This document shows, piece by piece, positions 1-13,110 of a stretch of 64,000 bases of DNA. The position numbers and the translations under genes were made by a program. Location of the stretch: assembly GCA_008477525.1 (NCBI GenBank), contig SPDT01000006.1, positions 3,499,501-3,563,500 on the forward strand. Direction: 5' to 3'. The DNA comes from Hypomyces perniciosus (taxonomy: Eukaryota > Ascomycota > Sordariomycetes > Hypocreales > Hypocreaceae). Each line of letters begins with the position of its first letter. The stretch's first letter is position 1. The notes beneath the pieces were generated by a model. That model ran no database searches. It was not told the origin of the DNA and saw only the letters and a program-made list of their open reading frames with translations.

Positions 1-3000
1 TTAGTAGAGAGGCACTACGGAGTATCTACCTGGCGAATGTAACCCTTCAACGCCCTGCCCAGTCTCTCTTTCAAGTCCCCACCCCCCCTCTTCCGTACGT
101 GGGGTACGAGATAGTACTCGTACTCCGTACTCAGGCCACTTCTCAGGTCGGATGGAGCACTCCATCAATCATCCATCCTCTTATCCATCCAGGCGGGTGA
201 CAATAAAACAGGCACAGCAAAACACCTAATGCGTTGCAACAGCCACCACTCGTTCTGATTGCTACGGATAGCTCTCGTCACCATGGATAACTCTCACAGC
301 GATTACCTATCTATAATGCTATACTAATACAATACATACTACTCCGTACTACTCGTAGTAATGTTGCGCAGTCCCTGTTTTATTGTCACACACTTGCTAT
401 CCCCCACGACTCAGGTGGGTGGTCTGCACGCTTCTCATGCACACATGTACGCAATTGGCACTTCGGCGTCGTACAAGCCACGTACCAAGTAGTATGGGCG
501 TTGCAGCGTATGCTGCGGTAGATCTCTGCAGCTTCAGCTTGCAACTCTCCCCGGCTCCATGACGAATCCAGGATTACGCGCCCGCAACTCATGCATGCCC
601 TTCGGCCAGCAGATGACGATGTATGTTTCTTCGTTGAATTTAGCCCCCCGTATCCCCAGTCGAAGGAAGCGTGGACGCCATGATACGAGTGCTACGAGTA
701 CATCTGAAAACGCGCCAGGATACTTGCTTTCTCAAGGGAGGAACCAATCCACGAGCGGTCAGTACCATAAACCTCGAGGAAGGTGAAAAAGAAGAAGGAA
801 AGCTCTCATCTCAAAAGTCTAGGTTCTCGAAGCTTTTTGCTCCAATATCCGAGGCCCAATGCCAGCAAAGGAAATAATCGGCGCTGACGAACCTCTGCCT
901 GGAGCCACTTCCCGAGTCCTTGGGTTAGGGTGCCACGCCGTCGTTTTTCTGGCTCATCCCATCACGTCAAGTTCAGGGTTTGTGCGTGAATGTAGTACAT
1001 ATGAGTACTCGTACTCGTACTCAGGGAAAGTTGTCCCTTTTTGCCGCCCACGGTTCATTGATTGCTTTGGGAAATTTCGACGACAACGCAACATACCTTG
1101 GTACTACTACTACTACGAGTACTAGCCTCCAGGGGGCGGTTGGGTTGGGGCGTGCAGCAGCATCCGTAGCACAGAATCCTTACATACGCAGTATTAACTG
1201 GCCTCTGTCAAATGTGACAGCACGGAGGATATGGTACCATTATCCATACTATTTTCAAAAGCACGTTTTTTTCGAAGCCCATGCTAGGGAGCCATGGCAC
1301 AGCCAGCCTCCCGAAGCGCTCCATCGGCCCAATCCGGCAATGGCGAAGAAGCGAGATGACCGAAGCGAGATCCCGTTGCACGCGTTGATGCTAAGACATA
1401 TCGAAAGCGTATTTGCAAGTACCTACATACATACAAATTGACTTGCGCTTTGCATGCTTGGGGTCTCAGGTTTGTCTGGGTAGCGCACGGTGTTCGCATG
1501 TGTACTTCGTAAATGTGTAAGCGTATGCAGATGCGCTCCGTGTCTACTTCGTACCCCTGGAATAAAAAAACGCAGGGTTTGAGACTTTGTCTTTGATCTT
1601 CGCAACAAAGCTCCAGCTAAGCTTTGACAAGAACAGCTGGGTCCCAGGATGTTGGGTCTCGCCCTTGTCAAGTTGGTTGCCAAGAGGGAGAGAGAGGCAA
1701 TTTGAGGCTCAACGGCGCCTGGCGCCGGCTGCTAGTACTGGCATGTCCATGTACACAGCACCCCCGCGCTCAGGCCAGCAAGGAGGGTATGAAGTATGTG
1801 CTAGAGAAGGTAGCAGTACCTACACCACGGAGCCCCCGGGGCGATTTCTTTTGTCGCGGGTCGACGTAGCGATCGGGATGCGAAAAAGCTCAGTCTCCCA
1901 CTCCCTGGAAGGACACCCCCCACATTCCGACCGGCGAGAGCGATGCGTTGCTTCAAGTATGCATCACAGCGTAGCATGGCATATGCCTGTGAATAGGGAT
2001 TGATGTCTCGATTTTTCGATGGCTGCCCGGTATTCTTCGGAGCTGGCGGTGATGCCGGTGGCGATGATGGCGACTATGACATGACATGATTTTAATGGTC
2101 GCCTCTATCCCGCAATCCCGCCCGGAAAATACGCGGTTGTGCGGCAACTTTAGTGATGTTACCCCGTATCTCCAGGTGCCAAACCAACACTCGCCCACGC
2201 GAATTGTTGGGGCAGCTTCAGGAGTGGTCTGATCTGATGCACGGCGCTAATCGTAAGTGTGATTACTTCGTACTCCTGCAGGTTACGACTGTTTGGGCAA
2301 GTTAGCTGCGCAATGTCACTCACGCAAGAGGCGGCTTAAAAGGCTGAAAGGGTACCTTCTTGGTCTGTAACGAATGGTCCGAACATATCGAATGTACGGA
2401 GTACGAGTAGATACTACGAGTAGTGAGTGCCACTACAGAGTACGAAGAGCTTGGCAGATGTCGAATGATTGCTTGCATCGAAATGAAGTGAAGATTGATG
2501 ATCGACACCTCAATTGCCTCTTTCGTTGAGGAAGAGTGCCTATCCGGACGAGACCACTCCGCTCGGGCACCGCCGCAACCGTGCCAGTTTCTTCTCGACA
2601 CGCTTCTCGCCAAACCTCATTTGACCTTGCTGCAGCAAAGCGGCTGGGCAGCCATTGTGACTAGTGCCCGTCACATCCAAGCGCCCGGGACCGGTGTACA
2701 TAATAAGGCTGATGGGCATTTCGTGTTTGCTACCAATGGGACGGGCCACCTCGTAGTATGTACATGCAGTACTACATCCGAGTAATGTGACGATTGGTGA
2801 GAAACCAAAGGAGGAGGCGGGGTCTCTCTTTTCAGCACAGATGCACCGTTCAGGCAGTGGTGATAATGGCGATTGCTACCAATCAGGAAGGTCAGATTTA
2901 GGAGTTCTGTCAACCTGGAGTGCTTGTGGTGCTCAACTCGTGCTCTGACGTTGCAGAAGGGCGCATCGCCAGCAGAGTGACTGGGTGATCTGAGCAAGGA

Positions 3001-6000
3001 GGACCCTCAGCCAATAGGCCTGCATGTCTGAGCTCTGCATGCAGCTAGGGCGTTTTTTTTTCTCGTTCTTGGTTGTTTCTGTTTGGGCTCTGTAAATAGA
3101 AGCGTCACCCGCACGGCTATGCGATGTAACGCTCTACTTTTTAGTGAGACAATGATGTGAGCACAAAACGAAGCCAAAAGCAACGGCAACCGTCGCATTG
3201 TCGAGAACCTCACTCTGCGAAACCGAAAGTTGACGGGGAGATGAGGTAGATCGATAAGGCAGGTGTTTGCCACTCCGAAAACCTCCAGTTCCGATGTTCA
3301 TCGGCAGTTGGATCGAAAAGGGCTGTATCGCATCATCCGTATCTGTCGGAGGGGATCCCAAATGGATTTAACTTACAGGGCTGAATTAGCTGATGGAAAC
3401 CACACCACTGATCAGAGAGGCCTGTGCGCCGCGACAACACGTTGTTGCGAGCTGATGTGCATCTCAAGGGCCTGGAAGCATCGGCATCGACACCCATTGG
3501 GCCGCTAAGTTGAAAGAGGCTTAGAGGCACTCGCACCTGTTGGTCCCCCCCAATCCAGGTCAAAGTTCAGAAAGTCGCCTCAAGAAAACGGCAGGAAAAC
3601 TTTGATTGACAAGCAGAGAGAGTAAGGGGCCGACATTTCAACCATTTCGATACCCCGGATGATTGTGTAGTATATAATACTCGTAGTTTGAACCATCATG
3701 CATTCATGCTGGTCTACAACTCCGTAAATCCGGTATTACGGGACGATAGGCGAATTGTTGAAAAAACTCCGGTTCTGGCCAAGACGAGTACATACTAGTG
3801 GTACTCGTATGTACATATGTAGAATGTGTCTGGGGGAGCGCTCACAATGCTGGGTGGACTGTTGTGGCGCACATTGGCAGCAGGGGTCGTGAGTTGATGC
3901 CTCCTACGAGTACGCGCCGTGCCAGTGCGGTCGTGACCGAAGCGGTGCCAAAGAAGCATCAACGCACAAATCTCGTACCACAGACCTATTGAAGCTGCTG
4001 CTGATCGACGTCTCACCCAAGACCGAAGAAAAAAGGGTGTATGCAGGTGTGCGGCAGACTCTGCGATCTCTGGAGTTGAGATGAGGCTAGCAAGCCCAAG
4101 GCGTTTTGGGTGGCCAAGCCGGGACAGGTCGAGGTTGACTTGTTGTGCAGCGAATCAAGTAGCTGGATAAGCGAAATGGGTTTCGGCAAAGCCACATCGG
4201 TCAACCTCGCTGAAGCTGGCAACACACCAAGCAAGCCAAGTCCCTTGCTTCCTGTCCTCTCGTGGGCGTGAGAATGACAGGTGGTTCGTGAGCTGTGAGG
4301 CGTGTAGCAGTCCAAAAACGGGCAATGGTCCGGGTGCACACGCGGAAAGTGGGGTAGCCTCCGACAGGCGGTGTTAGCCCGGAATGGGCAAGCCTTCCAC
4401 CGCTAGAGGGCTGAAAAGCACCCAGATTAGGCAGTGTTATCCTGTGATGAGGATGAGTCGGGATAATCCGTGTTTTCTTTACACAGCAGTCGACTGACAG
4501 GACTCGCCCTCTATGAGCAGTAGTATTACGGTGTTGTGTAGTATTTAATAGATGTGATGGGGTTGATTTCTTGTGCGCCCCTGGAGAGAGGTGGGTGTTG
4601 TTACTCGACTTGGTCACTAGTATTGGCAGAAAGGGAGAGATTAGACTAAGGTGACCCCATAGGCTCCAAGGAGTATTTGGATTGGAATCCAATGATCCAA
4701 TATCGCTCTGAACATATTATCACAAATGTTTTAGGAGCAACAAGATTTTTGTCCCTTGTGCTAACTATGGAGTATGATACGCGTAGTACGGAGTAGTACT
4801 CCTATCAGTACTACCTAACCCTTACGAGTAGGCAAACGTCTTGGTGCTAAAAAAGGCAGCAGGGGTAAATTTGAATTTGGCAGCGTTTGTCACCCTTGGC
4901 TAGTCACCGTTGATGGCGCCCTTCTGGCGCGTGGCAGACTTGCCCAAGAAGGGTCAGGTCAGATTTCACATTGCCAGCAAACCTGCGGAGGGAGGGGGGT
5001 CAAAGGACGTGTTGCTCCTTACTCGTGTCACCTAGTAATACTTCGCACTCGTACTGCACACGCGGAGGATAGTTTAGGCGAAGGAAAAAGCACTTTTGGC
5101 GACCAGAATGTTCTGGGTTCCGCGTATTGTGCGTGTGCGTATGCGTGTGCGTGTGCGTGTGAGTGAGTGAGTGTGTGTGTGGGCAGGGCAAGCTGAAATG
5201 TGATGAGAGTCTGAGTGTAAGTGGACGAGAGCGCAATGGCGACGTGACGGTGGCTCTCCCCATATTACTACGACGAGTACTACTACTACTACAACTACCA
5301 CCAACTCGTCGAGGAAGAAAACAGCAACTCGTCTATGGCGTAGCAACGGCGACAACCAATTCCGAGCACATTAGCACACAAACCTGTTAGCTCCAACCCA
5401 TTCATTCCGCTTTCATGCATCTGTGTGCAACCGCGCGGTGCCCAATTGCAGGAAGGTTGCCCTGGAACCTACCGAAGGCTAGGGCGTCCATGGGGGCCCA
5501 GCTGCGCTGCACCACGCGAGCTACAGTGCATTTGGGTACTTAGGAGGGGAGGGTTGGCGCCTCGCCGGCGGTGCAGGTGGATCTCAGACACAACCGTACT
5601 CGTACTTTTCGGGTCACGAATTCCGCCTTCAAAGGCCCAGAATCTCGTCCTCCGTCGCAAAAGCACGCTGTCTGTCGGGCTTCTGCTTCGGCATCGGATG
5701 CGTTTTGGGAACACTCCCGAATTCCATCGCAACCTACGAGCACGGGTTTCGCTGTGTGCATCATGATGATGCATCTAATGATACAGCTCTGCTTTTTGCT
5801 GTACGGTATTTTCTTTTCTTGTTTGTCGTGGGATAGAGGGACATTCGTTCGGGTGCGTTCCGGTTTTCACCGGCCCGTCGCTTTCACGTCATTTCCCCCC
5901 GGTTGTCCAAAGTCCAAAGTACAGAGTACGAGTAATACTCATTGTCTCCCCTCCTCCCTAGCGAGGATTGATAGCGATGAATGACGACGCCAAATAATCA

Positions 6001-7190
6001 CCAATCTCAACTATGAACCGCGCTCGGTTCGCCCTTGCAAATACCACTCCATACTACCGCGAGCAACACGTGAGATTCCATGCGATCCCTCCTTGTGTGC
6101 ATCCACGATGGACAATGCGGACCTGAAGCTGGGGCTTAGGCTCACCCTGCCTTTGCTGTACACGCCCAGGTGTCCGGCTTCATGCTTCCCCAGTTCCACC
6201 CTAGTTCAGCCAGGGAGTTCACTTTAGGCTTTGGCTTCGAGTGACGAGTTGTGCGAGCCTCAGCCAAAGAGAGCCTGGGAGACTTCATCCGGAGAGCAGC
6301 ACCCTAAAGTCGCTAGGGCCTGAAGACAGGGAGTTCCCATGATGGGGAGTCGTGGCGGCGCCACACGACCGCGGCAGCTGCGTGGACTACTACTAGTTGG
6401 CGCGTCTTCGGACTGCAACCCTGGCCCATGGGCTAGCTGCCAGCTAGGCTTTGGCTCAGTCGTCTGGGGTTCTGGGCTCTGAGCTCTGCGCTCTGCGCTC
6501 TGCACTGCGCTTCTCCTGGCGCCATCTGCAAGTCGCTCCAAGTACCGGCCCACCAAACACAGAGCTGACGATGGCCAGGGCTTGATGGCTTGATGGCTTG
6601 ATGGTCAGGGGTCTGTCTGCCTGTCCGTCCTGTCATACTACTCCTCCAGGCCGGAGCTCTCTGCCCACCCCCGGTCGCAATAATGCGCGGCACCACCTAC
6701 CGGTGCCGACAGATACCACTACTACTAACATCAGTCTGCTTCTGCCTCCAATACCGACTACTTCATCTACCCTCCGCCCCTCCTCTCCTGCCCCTCAACG
6801 CCTTTCCTTCTCATCTAAACTCCATCAAGCTCCCTTTGAAAGAACCTCGTGCCAAGAGAGCAGAGTCTAAGTGAGCTCTGTCTCACGTCTCCTTACCCCT
6901 TCATCGTCATCAACCTTCTCTTACCCATCAACCCTTTTCACACCTCGAAATATTCTTAAAGAGACAAGCGCACTCCTTCGCTTTCTCTCTTCTGTTCTCA
7001 TCATCGTCATCCTCGGCCCGACTTGCCCACTAACACATCATCTGTGGACCTCGCTCTTACATCCATCGTTGGGTTACTCTCATTGACAACGCCGATTACA
7101 ACTACTACTACTCCGTCCATCGCTGTACCGATCCCGATTAAACGATACGTTCCCTAACTCGTCGAATTTCTGGAGCAAATAGTTGGAAGC
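1..7190. other. Long non-coding region upstream of the homeobox gene
   Basis: I find no convincing gene in this 7.2 kb. Reading frames on both strands are short (the longest is 163 codons on the minus strand near 4201-4692), low in complexity, and show no recognisable domain or believable exon chain. The region holds many copies of a short GTAC-type motif family (TACTCCGTACT, TACGAGTAC and similar, for example 110-135, 343-358, 998-1020, 2394-2425, 3782-3815, 4765-4805, 5925-5940), a GT-rich microsatellite near 5118-5181, and a pyrimidine-rich stretch from about 6715 to 7100. The last part probably contains the promoter and long leader of the homeobox gene at 7191. Missed lineage-specific short genes or non-coding RNAs cannot be excluded. 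Confidence 0.6.
5118..5181. repeat. GT/GTGC-rich microsatellite
   Basis: The stretch is an imperfect run of GTGTGC, GTGAGT and GTGT units on the plus strand. It is followed about 85 bases later by an imperfect run of TAC trinucleotides (about 5276-5297). Both lie outside any supported gene. Confidence 0.8.
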
Positions 7191-8890
7191 ATGGGTCCTT
7201 TCACTCAACCACAGTGGCCAACATGGGCATATTCGGGAGTCGCTGACCCCTTTGCTGCTACGCCATACACTCAACTGTCGGACTATCCCACCTATCTTGC
7301 CGATTCCATGGAAGTTTACCACGCCCACCACAACCACCTGGTCCACCACCATCAGATGACCCGAACAACCGAATCAAAGCCGCGGCTTTCCAAAGAGGAG
7401 GTGGAAATTCTCGAGGCCGAGTTCCAGAAGAACCACAAGCCCAACAGCAGTACCAAGAAGGCACTGGCTGAATCCATGAGGGTTGACCATGCCCGTATCA
7501 ATGTACTTACCATCCATCCATGTATCCATGTAATTTTCCAAGGTCTCAGTCACTAACCATGTAACAGAACTGGTTTCAGAACCGGCGTGCTCGAGAAAAG
7601 AAGGAAAACAACATCAGGGAATATGAAGCCAGGCAAAGACTCGAGAAGGAGCATGTTGAAGCTGAGGCTGGACGCCAGGAGTCTGACCGCAAGCGAGACC
7701 TGGTTGCCTCTAGCGCTCCTTTCCCCGAACCACGACAATCCTCACCAGTTAAGGAACTATCCCCAGATGCACCTTCAGAGCACTCAGCATCGGAAAGCCC
7801 CAGTGAATTAAACGATGTTTCATCTCCGCCCGTGACTGCACGCCGCACTTCGGTGCAGTCTTTCGCCTTCAGCCACACCGAGGAGGAGCAATTTTCTACT
7901 ATGGATGATGGGATTAAGAGTGAGCCGTTGTCGGAGGATGTGCATGATTACTTCTCTATGTCTGATGCCGACATTGATGAGTCAAGCCACAGCATGCCGC
8001 TGCTGAACTCGGAGATGATCATGCCAGTCAATGGCAAGGACTCGGACAGCTACCTTGGCAATTACCTGGGACTGGACTTTGACCAGACACAATACCAGAC
8101 ATCTTACTTAGACCAGGATGCCTCACCAAAAAGTCCACGCAAACAACTCAAATCTCCTCTGCCCATGGACATCGCTTCCCGCCGCAATAGACGGCCTCCT
8201 CCTTTGGCCATCAACGGCTCCCGAAGCTACCCGGGTGTGCCAAGAGCTGCTGCCGAGACATCCAGGAGATCCGAACAAGGCAGCTCTATGCGTCGTGTTG
8301 TCTCCGCCAATGGTACTGTACGAGTCACAAAGTCGACCGGAACACCCCGCAGCCCCTTTTTGCAGCGAAACAGGTCACCAGTTACCGCCGGCTCAGTTGC
8401 GCCACCCACGCCGAATACACCTGTCGTCTCCAATACCCAGGCTGTGAACAATGGCGCTTATCCGTTGACTAGCAAATATTCATCATCGGCCCTAGTTCAC
8501 GATCCCACCCTGCGGACGCCACCAACCACTCCAGGCATCATTGACAGCATGTTCAATTCTGGCTCCGCATACGAGATGGTGATGTCTGATGAAGGCATGG
8601 TTAACTCGAACGTGGGAAGCTTTCCTAGTGGCTTTGAGCTGTCAGTTCCAACAACAACAACAACAACAACAACATCAAGCTACGTTAGTGCCAAATGCGG
8701 CTCGAGCCAACCTGCGACCCCTTTGTTCGCTTCTCAGATGGGGCCTGGTTATTTTAACTTCTATGGGGGAAGCACCGAATACTATTGGTCTGATGCCTCG
8801 ACTTCAGAGACGTCATCCCCTGGACTCAACTTGCAGCAGGCACAATTCATGAACGTGCCTCATTCCGGGTTTAGCCATGTCGAGAACTAA
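7191..8890 (+). CDS. Homeobox transcription factor
   Basis: Two exons, 7191..7502 and 7568..8890, give 544 residues. The 65-nt intron starts GTACTT, ends AACAG and falls inside the homeodomain, in phase 0. Seen: a homeodomain at about residues 60-117 with the recognition-helix core NNWFQNRRAREKK, where W106, F107, N109 and R111 sit at the usual invariant places; a charged helix follows directly. The rest is low complexity (Ser, Pro, Thr rich), including eight consecutive ACA threonine codons at 8651-8674. Family knowledge: fungal homeodomain proteins of this kind are nuclear DNA-binding regulators, often of development such as conidiation or appressorium formation. The target genes cannot be read from sequence. 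The start is the first ATG after a long pyrimidine-rich leader and gives a sensible N-terminus. The long upstream space fits a developmentally controlled gene. I am sure of the class but not of an orthologue name. Confidence 0.92.
8651..8674 (+). repeat. (ACA)8 trinucleotide run in the homeobox gene
   Basis: Eight consecutive ACA codons encode a threonine run in the C-terminal part of the homeobox protein. Such runs often vary in length between strains. Confidence 0.9.
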
Positions 8891-9934
8891 TATCTTGGGT
8901 TCGCATAAAAGCTATGGTTCTTTTGCATACTCTTGGGTTGCATTGTCTCTATTACATTTTGGACTTGACACAAGTCTCTTCCGCGTGTCCACTTTGCGCG
9001 GCTGTACAACAACATTTTCCACGGCTGAGGATTGCCGGGCACATGAGGATTGGAATCAGGATATACGAGGAAACGGCTTTTTTTATGGGTTTCTGTTTTT
9101 TTTTCCCCTACGAATGTCTTTTTGTTTTCAAGCGGCGCCACTCATGAAATGATGTCTAATCTAATGGGAGAGACCTTTGTGTACATGTTAGGCGCTTTGG
9201 GATGGAAGTCAAATACCCCCTGGGACAAGGGACGGAGGTACACCGCTCTGCTGAGGTATTCTACTACCTATACGCAAGCCACCGGTCAAAATATGAGCAG
9301 TCATTGGATGAGGACATACATAGAAATACATACGGGAGAGCCTTGGCTATTAGAAGCTGAGGATGTGAAAGGTGCGAAACTTCAAAATACATCAGGCATG
9401 TTGAAGTGTGTACTACAAAACGAGAACAAATGTGCAAAATGACGATTCCAAGCCTCTCACAATCAATGACGTGACCTTGACTTTGGCCCGGTGAGATGAA
9501 GATTGAGGGTTGCAGATTAGAGGCGTCATCTGTCTCAACGGTTTACTTTTTGCCCATGGTAGCTACTTCGTAGACACTGAAGAGTCATTCCCAATTGGCT
9601 GCCAGCCGAGTGATTCAGCCCCGGATTTGCGTGTATGCATTGTACTCCGTGCTGAAGCTAAAGAGCAGAAGGTTATCTACCAGAATGAAAGGCCAAGCCA
9701 CCGATCTCACGGGTGGTGGTGGGCAACGGTGGGCCCGTAACCAGCATATGAACTCTAAATCAATAGACAGATTGTTGCTTGTTGCAGCGTGATGGACCTG
9801 CGGTTGGTCAGCTGGTTAACGGGTGGCACTCCGTGTTGCCCTTGAATGATATCCATCTCAGGTCATTTGTCGGTTTCATTGGTGTTGAGCAATACGGCCA
9901 CAAACGGCCTAGCGCTCCAGCATTCACTTAGAGA

Positions 9935-10004
9935 GTACGAAGTACGTACCCTGACACTACTTGAGACGTCACTGTCAATTGAGAAGCGCGTACGAAGTAC
10001 GTAC
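9935..10004. repeat. 15-bp direct repeat pair in the SLD3 upstream region
   Basis: The sequence GTACGAAGTACGTAC occurs at 9935-9949 and again, base for base, at 9990-10004. Each copy ends in the palindrome GTACGTAC. The pair lies about 195-265 bases before the SLD3 start codon. Confidence 0.9.
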
Positions 10005-10011
10005 TTTGTAG

Positions 10012-10017
10012 ACGCGT
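10012..10017. promoter_or_regulatory. ACGCGT (MCB-type) element upstream of SLD3
   Basis: ACGCGT is centred in the 12-bp perfect palindrome TAGACGCGTCTA (10009-10020), about 180 bases before the SLD3 start. A second ACGCGT lies just inside exon 1 (10232-10237). In yeasts this hexamer binds the G1/S factor MBF. Binding here is inferred from the motif and the kind of gene. Confidence 0.45.
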
Positions 10018-10197
10018 CTATTCAATTAATTTAATCCCCACCTTGAACGAAGGGCAACAAGACATCATCCCTCTTATCATAGTACCACCACTATTACTAG
10101 TAGTAGTAACGACTTCTACCTGCGCTCCCTCTTCTCATCTCCTCTCAAGCGCCATAATCAGCAATGCTTAGTGACGAATGACGCTCATTTCCTTCCC

Positions 10198-13110
10198 ATG
10201 TCCTCTTCTGTGCCGCTCAGCGCAGTCGAAGACGCGTCGTGTGCGCGACCGGGCATCTTGACTCCTAGTTCGGCGGGCAGTCTGAACCGCAACCATGGAG
10301 TCGTTGCGCCCGAGAGCCGCAAGAGGAAGCGAGATACCTCTGTGGCCATGGAGCACTTGCTCAAGCCATCCATTGCTGTGAAGGTTGGCAGTACGAGAGC
10401 TTGGTTTGGTCGTTTGCTGCTGCTAACAGCCGTTATATAGCCTCATCCGCCAAATCTGCATATTCCGCCCCGCGTCCTGCATCCGTTGATGCTTCTGCCA
10501 CGAGAAAAGCTTCCTTTGGCGCATATTGACATGACTACATCCAATGGCGACTTCCCACAGTCCCGCTTCTATGAATCACATATCAAGATCCTCGACCTGG
10601 AATGTCGCATGGGCTCAGTCCCTATCGTCCTGATCGCACGCAATGAATCGAGAGGAACCATTTACGCCTTGGAGCGACAAGAAAATGGACTTTACGTCAT
10701 ATGCAAGTTGGGCTCGTGGGTGGATTTGGAAAGCTTAGCGAAGAACGCCACAGCCGTCGCGCATGAACGTCTTCATTCAGTCAAACCAGAACGACAAGAC
10801 CACCCCGGTGGTCACGCAACAACTACGCCTCACATGCATCATGACCAGAAGAAAAAGAGAGCCGCCATTGAAGCTATACAGTCGATGATGAAAAAGCGAG
10901 CAAGGTCACAATCTGTATTCGACGAGAACATGAAACTAGAGCCTACGCTCGAGCCTGATGTCGGGTTGTCTCAACTACCATCACCAGAAATTAAGCCGGA
11001 ACAGCATACAAGAGTTGGAGCTGAAGAAACCAAAAATATCTCGCCCCAAGTTCCTGATTTGACGATGGAACAAGAACCCGGCCGGCAGCAGACGGCGGAT
11101 GATCTTTTTGACAACATCAGAACTCATTATTTCGATGCGTTGTACAAGTCCATGGTATGTTCTTGGCAAGAAACGAGAGTAGAGGGGAACATGCTTACCA
11201 TCTCATAGGGCTCGCTTGCGTATTTCGCCAAAGGGCCGTTATCTCGAGCCCGGTCAACCTTCCATTTGGACTTGGAGGCCAATCTAGATATGGCCGACTT
11301 GATAGAGTTTCTGAAGAGTCTCATACTCACGACGGTTCAGATTGATAAAAAGTATCTTGAGACAATACCAGAACTTATCTCCAAATTGAAGGACCACATT
11401 GAGAGTTCCGACGAAGGCCGTAAACGAAAGCGGAAACCGAAGAAGATGAAGATAGGCAAAGATGGTCTTTACCCCCTGGAAGACGACAGTGTACGGAGGT
11501 GGTGGAGTGCCAACATGCCGGAACCAAAGGAAGATGAGACTGGCATTTCGGCGTCGCAGATCAAGTCTCTTGTTTCTATACTCCGCACGAGGGAGACCCA
11601 ACTTCAAATGATCCTCATCATGGAAATCCTTGCTCTAGAGCCTCTGAAGGCTGCCGGCGAGGCCGGCGAAGGTGACCTGCCTACTCTTCCAGGCGCTGCG
11701 GATACTCAAGATCAGCAGACGTCTACGCAACTGCAACCCAAGAAGCGCAACAAACATAATCTTCCGGTTTTGATAGATGTTCACGCTGATCGTCTGACTA
11801 TCTGGCAATCCACGGCTACCGATGACCAACTTCTGCTTGAAGACTCGCAATCTGCACAAATGATGTTGGATGGCAGTCTGGAGAAAAAGCCTTCCTCTGA
11901 ACCTTTGAAAGATTTCTGTGTTGACGTTATTGTGCCATTGTGGGTTCTCTTTACTAGGTCCCGTGATCCATCGCTAACATGACACCAGTTTCTCGGCGCG
12001 CTTACCAGAGTTTTGCGACTCCATTAACCGCAAACTTGGTGGCCCTTCTATCATTGCCCCTTCCAAGTCTAAGTCGGCGAAGCGCTCATCACATGTGCGA
12101 GATCAGAAGCCTGGTTCTGCTACCAAACGACCGACTGCGCATGCCTCTCGCAGAACTCTACAGCGGGCTCTCTCCATGGAACAGCAGCGCCAGAGAAGCG
12201 TATCGAGAGGACCTAGCAACGCCATTGCTCTGCTGCGATCAGCTACAGCTACAGCCATCCCGAGTATCAAGCGAGAGATGGTCGATTCAGATGGCCTAAA
12301 GACACATCAGTCAAACGAGTCCCAGAGAAGGGTCCCCTCTCTCTCGCGGAGTAGCAGCATGAACAATTTGCAGGATACCAAGGCCAATAAGAAAGCCGAG
12401 GTTGAAGCCGAACTAAAAGAGGCCATCTCAGCTCTGAGAAAACCGAATCGAGGTGTTGTTGGCAAGGCCATGGCTGAAGCGGACGAGCGCCGGACATCTG
12501 CCAGTCTTGGAGTAAAAAGTAAGTCTCCTGTTGTTCAATTTCTTCAAGGCACAGAAAGCTGACACCATGATTAGAGATGAAAAGACCATCCAGAAGCTCT
12601 ATGCCTTCAGCTATCCAAGTGAAAGCCACGCCGGCAAACAACCGCTTCAAGAACATGATGCCCCTGAAATCAGAAGGGAGTCCTCTCGAGAGTGCTGTGG
12701 ACTTGATCCCTCCATCGAGCGTTGGGGCCTTTGTGCCGTCAACAACACGGAAGAATGTATACCAACGCAGTCCATCACCAGATATGGACGCAGTAGGGGA
12801 TACGCCAATCAAATCGATAAGGCATAGTTTCATACGTCGGCCCGCAGATGAACAGCCAGCTATGCCACCTTCCTCACCTCTCATGGACGGGAGGGCGACA
12901 TCTTCCAGTGATATTCTCATCCCTGGTAGTGCGGTGAAGCCACGTCAGGAGTCTAGATTTGGGGGTCTTGGAGTTTTTGAAACGCCAGTAAAGAAAGCAA
13001 CGAAAATAATCGATATATGCGTCACTCCTGACGCCAAATCTGTGCCGCAGGAGAAGAAGTCTATATACGAGAGATTGGGGTGGGATGATGACTTGGATGA
13101 CTTGTTATGA
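10198..13110 (+). CDS. sld3: DNA replication initiation regulator Sld3
   Basis: Five exons, 10198..10383, 10441..11154, 11209..11939, 11989..12518 and 12575..13110, encode 898 residues; introns are 49-57 nt and all phases agree. The frame opens upstream with GTG, so the first real ATG (10198, MSSSVPLS) is chosen. Seen: the conserved Sld3 region starts near residue 285 (ADDLFDNIRTHYFDALYKSM, then GSLAYFAKGPLSRAR) and continues through the PFFSARLPE block formed across intron 3. The C-terminal third is basic, Ser/Thr rich and poorly conserved, with a final acidic tail (DDDLDDLL). Family knowledge: Sld3 (the fungal counterpart of Treslin) brings Cdc45 to the loaded MCM helicase and, once phosphorylated by CDK, binds Dpb11. 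MCM7, a subunit of its target, lies 28 kb away. Intron 1 has an uncommon GTTGGC donor but a clear TGCTAAC branch site. Orthology is inferred from the domain. Confidence 0.88.

Larger units (their letters stand above)
8891..10197. other. Intergenic region, homeobox gene to SLD3
   Basis: No gene is supported here. The first few hundred bases are probably the 3' UTR of the homeobox gene and include T-rich runs near 9078-9110. The last 280 bases are the probable SLD3 promoter and leader, with a 15-bp direct repeat, an ACGCGT element and a pyrimidine-rich leader from about 10060. Confidence 0.6.

Noticed and set aside
980..1441. 153-codon plus-strand open frame
   Set aside because: It runs through GTAC-type motif clusters that encode tyrosine, threonine and serine runs, and has no recognisable homology.
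4201..4692. 163-codon minus-strand open frame in the left non-coding region
   Set aside because: No start context, domain or exon partner, and the composition is low in complexity; random open frames of this size are expected in 7 kb.
9790..9835. tRNA-like A-box (GGTTGGTCAGCTGG)
   Set aside because: No B-box of GGTTCRANNCC type follows at the right distance and no cloverleaf can be drawn.
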